DNA of 64,000 nucleotides, taken from positions 33,797-97,796 of the forward strand of contig JADIIX010000084.1 in the NCBI GenBank assembly GCA_027604505.1. The letters are read 5' to 3'. The translations under genes were made by a program, and so were the position numbers. A model generated the notes under the pieces. That model had not been told where the DNA came from. It was given only the letters and a program-made list of their open reading frames with translations, and did not search any database. This DNA comes from Gonapodya sp. JEL0774. Its lineage: Eukaryota > Monoblepharomycota > Monoblepharidomycetes > Monoblepharidales > Gonapodyaceae. Below, piece by piece: positions 35,826-45,893 of the stretch. Each line of letters starts with the position of its first letter. Positions within the stretch are counted from its first letter, which is position 1.

Positions 35826-38489
35826 GAAATAGGAAATAAGGAAAATCGAAACGAAAGAGTGAAAAAAAATGGGGGCGGCGGGGGGGGGGGAGAACAAACG
35901 AACGAAGCGGAAGAATGAAAACGGTTGCGGGGGAGGCTGGGGAGCACCCCCGTTCGCGGGTTCCCACTCATTTAATATTATTTTCAACGTTTTGGTGCGT
36001 AAAGAACCACACACGCAGCTTCAAAAACAATGTACGTATGGTATACCCATACCCCCCGTCATCAAGAATGCCCTCCATACATTGGGATTGCGACTTTACA
36101 CCTCTGATCAAAAAAAAAAAATAATGCAAACTCCTGGTATCTCACCTGCGCATTATTATTGTATTATTACTATTGTCATTTTTAATTTTATTGTTTTTTG
36201 GCGTGTTTGACTGACGTGTACGGTTTTTGCAGCTTGTGGAGCCGGCCATCACCCGTTGGGGGGAGCCGGGGGGGGGGGGGGGGCGGTGTGACGTTTGGAC
36301 GGCGCGCGACCCCAGGCCGTCTGTGCACCCCACCCCCAGCTGGGCTTTTCTGTCCCGGCCCGCACCCACCTTTCCCCATCTTCTTGCCCTCTCGACGCCA
36401 GGGTGGCATCCTGGCGGGATTCGCAGTGTCGGTCGGGACCAGTCTGATCCCTATCGCCCCCGCTCTCGACACAGTCCCGTCGCTAGGTCTGGTTCTTTGT
36501 TGTTGTTTGTAAGCCCCCCCACCCTCCACCCCATCTCTCCTCGCTCTCGGTCCCCTCCCCGCCATTTTCTTCATCCATCCATCCATCCCTTCCCGCCAGT
36601 TTTCCCTCTCCCTTCCCTCTCCTCGTGCTTTCCCGATGCCAGTGGAGCATTTTCACGCCCGTGGGGGGTGGGTGGGTTCGGGCCCGGATGTCGCTCCTCA
36701 TCGTGGGTGCGGCCACGGCTCGTGTCACTCCCCTCGGTGCCTGCCCCGCCAGCCTCCTGAGACTCGTGGTGGGAGCGAGCGACTCAAAATAATATGCTTG
36801 AGTTGATTCTGCAGCGTATCGAAGCTGCCGAAGCCGCCTGTCGTTCGGAGGCTTCGTGCCCCCGCCAAGACAGCGGCCGTCGCAGAAGGCGGAGCAAGAG
36901 TGTCTTGGAGGCAGGTAGATCAGGGCACAGCAGGAGAAGATCCAAAGGCTCCAAAAGCCGACCTTCAGCGCGTCGTGGATCGCCTCGACGCTGTGGCTTC
37001 CACTCAATGCGGACGGCTCCCCCATGCGGTGTCACTCCACCCTCCCGCAGCCCCTCACACGGTCTCCTTCGCGTTCGACGACCCCCGCATCTGGACTTTG
37101 TTCGGCTTGCTCCTCTCCGATGCGGCAGGGAGCTCTCTGGCCTCATGTCTGCCGTATGTGCCGTCACCCCCACGCTGCGTCTGCTTGCAATGTTGTGCCT
37201 GCCGCCCCTGGACCCCTCAGGGCGGTGCTGGTCTCGCCGCGCCCCCCGTTGCCGGTCTTCCCACTGCTCAGGCGCGAGGGGCCGGCGATCGGGCATGAGC
37301 TTCGTTTGGGAATCCAGAGGGGAGAGAGAAGGGGTCAATGGCCTTCCTCCTGGGGTGTCAGCGGGGGAGTTTCGCCCGTCTGGTGATCTACCAAGTGAGC
37401 TGTTGCGTACTGCGGACTCGTTGAAATTGCAGGGTTGGCGTTTTGAAATTGGCTGTCTTGATCAGGGTTTTTAACAGAAATAGAGCTTGCTGATGTTGAT
37501 TACGTCTGGCAGGGGGTTCAGTTCGGGTTTCACACTTTTGACCAGGGTTCGGAAGATCCCTTGTCCGGGTTTTGCCTTTAAGACGGAGAACTTTGGGGTG
37601 TCAGGCCCGGCCCAGCGGCTTTAAGGTCCGCTGTTGAGCAGTATGTTGCTCTGGGGTCGGTATTCGCTTGCTGGTCGGCCTGTCAGGCTGGTGTCTGAAT
37701 GGTCAGGGTCCCATCGCCAAGGATTCCAAAATGCGTACATTCCAGATCATCACAGACTGTAGTAAGCCTGAGGGTCTGGCTCCTTATGCGCAGTGCGTGG
37801 ACGCGGCGGTGGAATACGGATGGTCATGATGTCTTGCGGACATGCCATGGTCGGTGGCATGGTAAAATTCGTTCATCCAGCAGACCTCGTCTTGCCAGAT
37901 TCAAAAGAGGTGTACAGCGACCGCAAATAGGAGTCGAGGGCAACCAAACTTTACATTGCCCCCTATTTGCACACTAGACCATGCACTGAGGGTGGCATAG
38001 TGCACGATCTCTGAACATTTTGTGAGTTCTCTGTCCGCTGAAACCCTTTGCTTTTGGGGGTGAGAGCCCCACCTCATGCAGATGTGAGCCGATGAGTTTG
38101 TATGAAGCGTGCTTTACAGTATAATTTTGAGCCGTCCCACTTACGAACTAGTATCACCACATGGTGCGTCCAGCATGACGGTTGTTTTACAGTGTCACCC
38201 TTGCTTGATATGGTGGTGAAGCGAGTTCTGATTGAGAGAATAGTCAAAATAATAAGAAAAGCCTGCCCCAGTCCTCCACGTTATATCTGGGTCAGCGATC
38301 TACTTAATCGTGAGGTAATGGCATCTCAGAAAAGATTTACGAAAATGGAGGTTGCATTGCATTGCGTGTGAGTGGGCGGTTCAACAAGTAGGGACCGCTG
38401 GTACTTCACCGGCTGCGCTGCGCTTCAAATTATCTCTCACCGACCGTACTTGATATAACTGGCGATCGGCAAAGTTGACCAGACCAAGC
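35826..38489. other. Gene-poor 2.66-kb island with simple repeats
   Basis: Between PPP1R42 and TOE1. It includes G-rich stretches at 35878-35890, a G16 run at 36268-36283 and CATC repeats near 36571-36590. A C/G-rich block at 36600-37470 has overlapping open frames on both strands (226 codons at 36794-37474 plus; 184 codons at 36784-37338 minus). None of these encodes a domain I recognise, and high GC alone would keep frames open. From 37500 the sequence is T/G-rich with many stops. I find no complete gene, tRNA or transposase. Confidence 0.45.
36268..36283 (+). repeat. G16 homopolymer
   Basis: Sixteen consecutive G in the gene-poor island downstream of PPP1R42. Confidence 0.95.
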
Positions 38490-40801
38490 ATGGAAGACGC
38501 ATTCCCCCCGTTTTCACTGTCTTCCCATCCGCGGTATCCGCCGTCCCCGTCAATCCCTTCTCCAACTCACGTCACCCGTGTTTCCCTCACCGACCTCGTT
38601 CCCGTTCTCACCCAATTACTGTCTCGCGACGACTTGGCGCTGATCGCACTCGATACAGAGTTTTCCGGTATGGGGTCGGGCCCTGGCTCGTCCGTCTTTC
38701 GTGAAAAGAACGTCCAGCAGAGGTACCAGCAGATCCGAGGCATCGTCATGGGCCACGCGCTCGTAGGACTGGGTCTCACGGTCGTCATTCGTGAACACAA
38801 TGCGAGTGGAAATGCTGTTGCGGGAAAAAGTGCTGAGATTGGTGCAGGGAAGGACGACAAGAAGGTGGGTGAACAATACCTTGTCGTGACTCGTCGCCGA
38901 TTGTTCAGAGTGGTTGAAAAGATTGTCTAGGACCCAAATGCCCTCGACTTTTCTGTTCACAACTTTGAGTTCTTGACCTTGCGAGAGGTGCGTCACACGA
39001 GCGACAGCGAGGGTCAGCGCGAGCGTGAGCGAGCAAAGGAGGCTTCACAGGACTGTGAGCGAGGGTCTCTACCGCGGGAGGTGAATGACTTCTGTCTGGC
39101 CGGCTGGAGGCGATTGAACATTCCCTGACCCGAGCCTACACTCACACGAGATCCCCTTGCAGGGCAAGGAACGATTCTGCCAGTCCCACAACGGTTGCTT
39201 GTTTGCTCTGTCTCCTATCCCAATCTCACTCTCACCCTCGTCGAATTCCCTACCTCCCCCTTCCCTCCTCCCCAGGACTCCCACCTCATCTCCCCCTCCT
39301 CCGCCTCCTTCCTGGCCTCCCACGGCCACGACTTCAACCGCCAGTTCATACAGGGCATAAAGTACCTGCCTGGCGATGACCACGCAGCTCACCTGCAACG
39401 GGCAGCTACCGGCAGGTTTGGACACCCCAATGGGACCGGGAACGGCGTAGGGAACGGAAACGGCACCGCTACCGCTCCGGCCCCGCCCACACCCGTACCC
39501 GCCCCTCTCTCCACCGTACCCCCTGCATCCTCACCCAATCCCAATCCCCTCCCTCCCCACCTTCCCACCCTTCACCCCCTCCGCGCCCTCGTCCTCCACC
39601 TTCTCCGCGCCTCCTCCTCCCGCTCCACCCCCTTGGTCCTCCACAATGGCCTGCTCGACCTCATGTTCCTCCACCATCACCTGTACGCCTCCTTGCCCAA
39701 CTCTCTCGAAGAGTTTGCGGGGGACGTGGCCGAGGTGGCTGGTAAAGGGGGGTGGTGGGATACCAAGTACATCGCCGAGTTTGGAGAGGCAGAGGGGACA
39801 AAGGGAAGGGGAATGGGAGGAGGGGATGTAGCGTCCCGGTGGGAAAGGGAGGAAAGCAGCTTTTTGGGGTACTTGTTTCGAAAGGCGTGAGTTGGACCTT
39901 TGCCCTCGGTTTTCGATACTCGTGTTGTCCGGTCTTGCCCGCACACAAACACTTACACGCTCCTTGTTTCCCCTCTCCGCTCTTCCCCGCGTCTCCCACC
40001 CATCCCAACCGCAGCGAACGCCTCAACGACCGCCGTCGCCACCTCGGCCTCCCTTACCTCGAGTTCCACGTGCAGCCCCCACTCACCCCGCCACCCGCCC
40101 CGGCACCTGTCATCCCCTCACCATCACCCGATCCACCTCTCGTTCCACCAAAGACTAAACCCAAACCCAGGCCAGACGACCCACCGTTCTGCACCCAGTA
40201 CGTCCACCACGGGTTCTGCAAGGACGGACCGGCGTGTACCAGGACGCACGATTTAGACGTCGCCATGGACTGGGATGAGGAGAGGGGGAAAGTGCCGAGG
40301 TTGGAGGGGCTGACGGTGGTGGGCACCGCGAACGGGAACGGTCACCCAGCCGTCACAACCGAGGGAGGGAAACGGGCGCGGGAGCCCGAGGTGGCGGGGT
40401 CGGACTCAAAGCGCGCTAAAACGGCGACGGGCCCTGATCGTACCGAGGTCGCCCTCGCCCACACGCTGTCGTCCTATCCCGCAACCACCACAACCACCCT
40501 CGCTCCCCCACCCCGCGTCCACCCCACCTCTGCCCACTCCGCCGCCCTCGACTCATACATGACGGCCTTCGTGTTCGCCTTCCAGCGACTCCTCCACGCT
40601 CATTCCCCCTCCGCACCTTTTGCAGCGTGGGACCCCGCCACCCCCCCGCCGGGTTGGCCCGCGTACCGGAACCGGATATACCTGAGTGGGAAAGACCAGC
40701 CGCTGGCGCTGCGGAGGGGGGCGATGGCGAAGAGTGGGGAGGGGCATAGGGAGAAGTGGAAGACGTGGGGTGGGTGGGTGATGGGGACTGGGGACAGTTG
40801 A
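38490..40801 (+). CDS. TOE1: TOE1-like CAF1-family 3' exoribonuclease with CCCH zinc finger
   Basis: TOE1 trims 3' ends of snRNAs and other small RNAs in Cajal bodies. The DEDD nuclease is spread over several exons: LIALDTEFSGMG (Asp, Glu), RYQQIRGIVMGHALVGLGL, FNRQFIQGIKYL, then LVLHNGLLDLMFLHHHLYA (third Asp) and WWDTKYIAE. The final HSAALDSYMTAFVFAFQ supplies the last Asp after an inserted region. A CCCH finger (CTQYVHHGFCKDGPACTRTH) and a bipartite basic signal (KRAREPEV, SDSKRAKT) lie before it. The C-terminus carries NRIYLSGKDQPLALRR. This order (nuclease half, CCCH finger, NLS, nuclease end) is that of TOE1. The start at 38490 is the first ATG of the frame. The Pro/Ala-rich insert around residues 230-290 is long. 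Confidence 0.85.
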
Positions 40802-41269
40802 TGTACCCGCCGCCGTGTGTGGGGACAGTTGGAGAAGAGACGGAGGACGGCTGCGTGTTGAACCCAATCGCGTGTCGAGGTGGCCCTGGTTTCCAATTTG
40901 GGGGGCGAAGTTTGACACTCCATAGTCGAGTGTCTCTGCGTTGCATCATTGGAGTAAATAAATCAATCTCGAGCCCGGGGTGCTCTTTCAAATGTGCGTG
41001 AAGTTCCAGTATCCAGCTCGCAGTTTGGTGGCCAAGTCCCTCGTTCATCCCCTTTTTTTCATCATGGGCGTGTTGACGATCTGGAAGATGTACAACCTCC
41101 ATTTCTATTGTCTATACATTGCGTAATTGGGTACATTGAACTCAAAACTGGGTGCGTCTAGTGTCAAATGTGCGTATGTATTGTTTGCCGAGTCTTTTTT
41201 GATGCAGTTCCAACGTCCACCAGTGTGCTGCAGTTCCAACGCCAACTCCACCGAAACACCATCCCACAA
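40802..41269. other. Convergent intergenic region, 468 bp
   Basis: 3' flanks of TOE1 and the GATA factor. No coding or repeat structure recognised. Confidence 0.45.
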
Positions 41270-42825
41270 TCACCGTCCTTGCCGCTTTAATTTCGCCTTT
41301 TGTCGTAAATGCCGCAGACCGCAGGCGTTGCAGAGCCTGAAACGGTACATGAAAGTCGATCCCATAAGCACGACGAGGCTTTGAACCCATCATCTCACAG
41401 AAATAGTGCCATTAAGGACACAGAACCATGTACGAACCGCAGACCATTTGGACCTGACCTCCACAAGGGTGATGCTGTCCTCCCACAGTTGGAGCACATG
41501 ACCGGCTCCGCCAGCGGTCCCTCGGCAGGAGCAACGCTGGACGAACCGGCCGCCTGCTGATCGGTGTCCCACGGGGCGTTCGCAGAGGACCCCGAGGCCT
41601 CCACGAGGAAGTTGTCTTCGGAAAAGGAGCGCTTTATCCCCGGATGACTCGTATTGGTGCTGCTTGTGCGGCGGTGGGCCGAGGTAGGAGAGGTCACGGG
41701 GAACATGGTCAGAGGTCTGAACATGAGGAGGAAGAGAACACGAGGTGAGCTGGGCAGAGAATGCCGAAAAAAGCGGAAAGGAGATTTTCGGCTCACGACG
41801 GCATCGAGCGAGTTCGCGTGATAAGGTTTTGGGTGGAGGGCGGTTCAGTTTCGGAAGGGCTTGCTGCAGATCCCGACAGGGGAATTCGATACGGGGTATC
41901 TGATTCTGGAGAAGTTGAGAAGAAGGATGGATGCACGGTGGTGGGAGGAGGAAACGAAAGCTGGCCGTGGGATTGAGACCGAGGGAAGCCGGCGGGTGTG
42001 GCTAACAAGTAAACAGTTAGCATGGAGATCAGATACACATTAAAGCAAGAGATCTCAATGACGTGGCCGCTCACTTGCTTGGGGCTGCGACGGCTCCCCA
42101 CCACCCGACCCACCAGCCGATGAGGATGGGACGGCGCCGTCCACGCTCACCAACGCCAAAAGTCTCCTCGCATCGTTTCGAACCTCGAGCAACGCATCTT
42201 GCTCCAAAATATGCAATCGTGCCACCAGAGCGCGCCGAATCTCCGCGTCGTTACGGAGGACCTCTCGAACGGCACGCATGTTCCTCGCAATCTCACGCAC
42301 GAAATTGATCCGCCACAGTTCAAACGTCCGAAACAGTTGAATGAACTGAGGGAGAAGCACTGCTTCGCTGTTCATCGCTGGGCGGTCGGATGCAGACCCC
42401 ACGTCTGTCCTCGGTAAGGCAGGCAGGGGTGTGTTGTTGCCTGAATGGTCCGATTCCGACATTGACCAGATAATCCCAGCAACAATCGCGACATCTCCCT
42501 GAAGCTCCGGCTCTGTCATGAGCAAGAGTGGGCGCACAGTTTCCACCAGGCGCAGCTCTGGATTCTGTCGCAGCGAGGCCAACAGTGTTCCGCGGAAACT
42601 GAACCACTGCAGGGACCGCACGAAGGATCTCTGAGTGCGGATGTACACATCAAGAAACAATTGAAGCTCTGTCCGAAGATCCTGAGAAACATTGTCTCGC
42701 TCGTGTAAATGAGGGGGAGGTAGTTGACGCGCCGAATGTTCTGGAGGCTCGGAACCCAGCACCGAGGGCTCCTCATTGCGTTCTCCAGGCGTGGACTGGC
42801 GACCCCGCCTCATGGGATCGCTCAA
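41270..42825 (-). CDS. GATA-type zinc-finger transcription factor, 433 aa
   Basis: DNA-binding regulator with a single type IVa finger: CSNC, 17 residues including PLWRSGPNGLR, then CNAC. The finger is split by an intron right after NGLR, and only ~17 basic residues follow it (LRHLRQKAKLKRQGR). Exons: 42825-42075, 42001-41797, 41716-41438 and 41336-41270; the total is 1302 nt and in frame. The N-terminal 230 residues are unusual: a Pro-rich leader, then an all-helical stretch (DLRTELQLFLDVYIRTQRSF, RLVETVRPLLLMTEPELQ, FELWRINFVREIARNMRAV, LVARLHILEQDALLEVRNDA) that I do not recognise. A Ser/Thr/Pro-rich linker follows. Three reading frames that look separate are joined by consensus splice sites, so this is one gene. 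Confidence 0.82.
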
Positions 42826-43965
42826 TCTGATGCCCGTCCCCTACGGAAGAACGGGTGAAGCGGAGTTGGGATGGCAGCGGGAGTGTATTAGGGTCCTCTG
42901 CAGGGCGGGCAATTTTTACTTCCGTTGTGAAAAATTATGAATTTGTGCTATTAGAGAAGAGAAGAAATCCATCGAGATAAATCGCATGCGCCAAAATCCG
43001 TTACCGTGGCTTCTCCTCATCTTTGTTGTGGGGTGAGCCTGGGTTTGTTTTATGAAAGGTCCGCGGATCAAGTAATTGTTTGCAAGCACACACATACTTG
43101 ATAAGTAGCTGGCTGCACAAAGTCACCACGTGATTCAAATTTTAGCAATGCAAAAGATTCAGCTTGATTCGCGTCTTAGTTCAAATTTACACAAGGGAAG
43201 CTCCAGGTCAGAAACACCTACTGGGAGAGATAATAATACTGAGATGGGAGATTCTATTTGCCCGGCGCTGGTGGAGAATGGGAATCGCGCTTAACTAACG
43301 TAACTGCTTGGCTTCTTGGAAACTGTGCGGCGTGGTGGCAGCTTGGCATGAAATATATGGGCAACAGAAGGTGTAATCGGAGGGGGCCTCACTTGAAGAC
43401 ATTTAGAATGGAAAGTAAACCCGTCGATGAAGTTATCAGCCGAATGAGGATTACTGCATACAATTTTATTCCTCAGAATCGACGAGTTCCCACGAGTATG
43501 ATGAGTTGCCATACAACGTAAACCAACGGGGACACATTCAATTCTGGATAGAATACGGGGCTTTGTGGACATGTCAGATTATTTGTGTTTCATTGATGCA
43601 TCTTAAGAGCCTGCTGACTTCACGTCAGCCTTTCGCACGTTCAATCGGACAACGTCCACGCCTACTCGATATCACTGCCTCTGTACCCTTGATCCCGCCA
43701 ACAAACGTGGCGCCTCCTCCTGCTGACATCAACTGTGGTCTGTCTATAGTCGCGAATTCGGATGAAAGCTTAATAAGTGCTTCTACTGCCTCTCTGTGCA
43801 CAGAATCATCAACTCTGTTTGCGCTGGCTATCGCGGAATGTGATGTGTATTATTTCCTAATCATACAGAGAACTCCGCAAATTGCAGAGAACTCCACAGA
43901 GCCAAAGCTTGCATACATCAAGAGGTGCAAAGGACTGACGGCTTGCTCACCATAAGCGTTCACGT
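42826..43965. other. Intergenic, 1.1 kb
   Basis: Lies upstream of the GATA gene and downstream of the NAA20 pseudogene. A 149-codon plus-strand open frame at 43506-43955 has no recognisable motif and overlaps the region where the NAA20 tail would lie. No other structure is recognised. Confidence 0.4.
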
Positions 43966-44495
43966 TATCCCCAGCGCCGAATAGCATCCCAACACAGTCC
44001 GACAAATTGTACACCCAAACCCTTTGTGCATGCCGATAGGGACGCGATTCGAGCTTCGAACAAACAAGCCAACAAAGTAGTCTTTGCCGAGACTTTTTCG
44101 AGCTCATGCATGAGACGAGCCGCGAGCGACATGTGGCGGTATTCGGCCGCGACTGTCAGAGTTGTGACGTGGCCGTACCACAGCTCGTTTGTGCCCGGCC
44201 TTGCACATGACTGATTTGCTGTTTGAGCAGCGGTCAGTTGCTGGAAAACAAAGCGAGCAGCTCACTGTATCCCATGCGTGCGCCGCTGCTGGACTCCGCT
44301 ATGACAAAGTAGTCGGGCCATTGCGCAAGATACGCGAGGTAGAACGAGATGTTGTACTGTTGAGAAAGAGCAAAGTCAATCGCCAAGAGCGCATTCTTCA
44401 CTTATCACGCACAGTCTCCGTCAGCGGATCCAGGTTCATGTTGTTGAAGCAGAAGAGATCGTCGGTTGTGAATCGCCGAAGGGTAGAAACCGGAA
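43966..44495 (-). pseudogene. NAA20: Degenerate N-alpha-acetyltransferase 20 (NatB catalytic subunit) copy
   Basis: NAA20 acetylates N-terminal Met followed by Asp, Glu, Asn or Gln as part of NatB. The minus strand shows nearly the whole NAA20 chain in pieces: STLRRFTTDDLFCFNNMNLD then PLTET; a consensus 56-nt intron; ISFYLAYLAQWPDYFVIAE; MGYI and a second intron; WYGHVTTLTVAAEYRHMSLA then ARLMHELEKVS; YFVGLFVRSSNRVP; and VLGCYSALG. At least three frame changes separate these pieces (near 44190, near 44080 and near 43980). There is no ATG where the start should be (GTTTCTACC), the family's FVDLFVR reads FVGLFVR, and the conserved tail is missing. Intron signals survive, so it derives from a genomic copy rather than a retrocopy. 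Assembly error is the main alternative. Confidence 0.72.
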
Positions 44496-44528
44496 ATACG
44501 CCAGAAATACTTCCCAAACAAACAAAAA

Positions 44529-45131
44529 ATGGCTCCCGAAAGTGCGCCCCAACGCGTCCTGATCGTGCCCGGCAACGGCTGCGGAGGTGATATCCGTGGT
44601 TTCAACTTCTACGGCTGGGCGGACGCCGCGTTATCGGACACTCCTGGGTTCGTCCCGGTTCTACCAGGGCCGTTCGGAATGCCGGATCCAAACGGGGCCG
44701 ACCGAAAAACGTGGCTCGCGCACATCGAAGGCGCGATGCGGTGCGATGCAGAATCGGTGCTCGTGGGACATAGCTCCGGAGCGGTTGCAGCTCTGCGTTG
44801 GGCTGAGACGCGACCAATTCGCGGTATCGTTCTTGTCGCCGCTTACGATGACGCGCTGGGTGATCCCGGCGAGCAGACTTCCGGCTACTTTGACGGTCCG
44901 TTTGACTGGGCAGCCATCAGGGAAAACTGCGGCTTCATCGTACAGTTTGCTGGTGTGCGCGATCAGTTGGTCCCCATCCACATCCAGCGACGCGTCGCGC
45001 ATTTTTTGGCGCCAAAGGTTGTGTATGTCGAGGTCGAAGAGGAGGATCACTTCTTTGAGCCCCCTTTCCATGCTTTGGTTCAGCAAATAGTGGAGGGATC
45101 CGACAAGCTCAAGAAAGCTGAAATCAGCTGA
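44529..45131 (+). CDS. RBBP9: RBBP9/YdeN-type serine hydrolase, 200 aa, intronless
   Basis: Small alpha/beta hydrolase of the RBBP9 family. The N-terminus has the family's VLIVPGNGCGGD; the nucleophile elbow is LVGHSSGAVAALRWAE with catalytic Ser; the downstream Asp is in RDQLVPIHIQ and the His in EEEDHFFEP. SGYFDGPFDWAAIRENCGFIVQF is also typical. Length (200 aa) fits the family and there is no intron, which is unusual in this window. Physiological substrate is unknown. The start at 44529 is only ~35 nt from the lost start of the divergent NAA20 pseudogene. Confidence 0.88.
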   Translation: MAPESAPQRVLIVPGNGCGGDIRGFNFYGWADAALSDTPGFVPVLPGPFGMPDPNGADRKTWLAHIEGAMRCDAESVLVGHSSGAVAALRWAETRPIRGIVLVAAYDDALGDPGEQTSGYFDGPFDWAAIRENCGFIVQFAGVRDQLVPIHIQRRVAHFLAPKVVYVEVEEEDHFFEPPFHALVQQIVEGSDKLKKAEIS

Positions 45132-45893
45132 TCAGGTTTAGCTTTATGCAAAGCAGAATTCATGACAAAAGTACATCATTTATTTCTTTGGAGTTGTGAA
45201 TGTCTGCGAGTTTTTGCATCCTGAACCGACTTTGGACACTCTGTGAATGACGGATCCGCCCGATTTTTTCGATGGAAGCCTACACGGCCAATTGCAGGTG
45301 AAGTCAAGCGCCACCAGCCTTTCACTGGTGTAGGTAGCGGGAGTATACAGACGCAGAGGCACGTACTGCTGTAACATGTCGGATGGATAGGAAAATTATC
45401 AACTGCAGTGGTTAACGCTGTATTCACTGGTGGACACAGTCATTGATCTCATATTAATTTGTTTTCTTTGGTGTGCCCCCTGTACGTCGGCGCTGACCCC
45501 CAGAAGCTCCGTCTGGCGCCGAACTGCTCGGGAGTGTATTGTCAGTTGTTAATCTCATCAGCGCCATTTTCCTCTTCTCCTGGTTTTACATTCGAATTCC
45601 TTTTCGTACGTGGTTTTTTCGCCGGTGTACCCATAAAGCTCAGGTCATCAGCAAGGGCAGCACACTCACTTCAATAAATCTGTCCGATTTCGCATTGCAG
45701 CTCCAACGACAGTCAGAAATTTCCGTTCAAGTGCATGAAGAGCTACTGACGTTTTCCGTTCTTTCCCCCTCCCATTCCAGCATCTTCAAAATACCCAAGT
45801 AAAGTTGGTCATAACCGGAAAATTGGAACCACATCATTCCCCAGGAACCCTAGATCGGAACCCCCGTCCAGCATTGGGTTTTAAAATGCTTGC
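45132..45893. other. Intergenic, 762 bp
   Basis: 3' flank of the RBBP9 gene and promoter of the large disordered protein. Short open frames only (up to 87 codons), none recognisable. Confidence 0.45.

Noticed and set aside
36784-37474. Possible gene in the GC-rich block (226 codons plus, 184 codons minus)
   Set aside because: Open frames on both strands are expected at this GC content; no motif, splice sites or family seen. Kept only as part of the island finding.
41793-42113. Separate small gene between the two large GATA exons
   Set aside because: Consensus GTGAGC...TTAG and GTGAGC...TTCAG introns join this frame to both neighbours with matching phase, so it is exon 2 of the GATA factor.
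43506-43955. 149-codon plus-strand open frame beside the NAA20 pseudogene
   Set aside because: No motif or continuation; part of it is antisense to the decayed NAA20 end.
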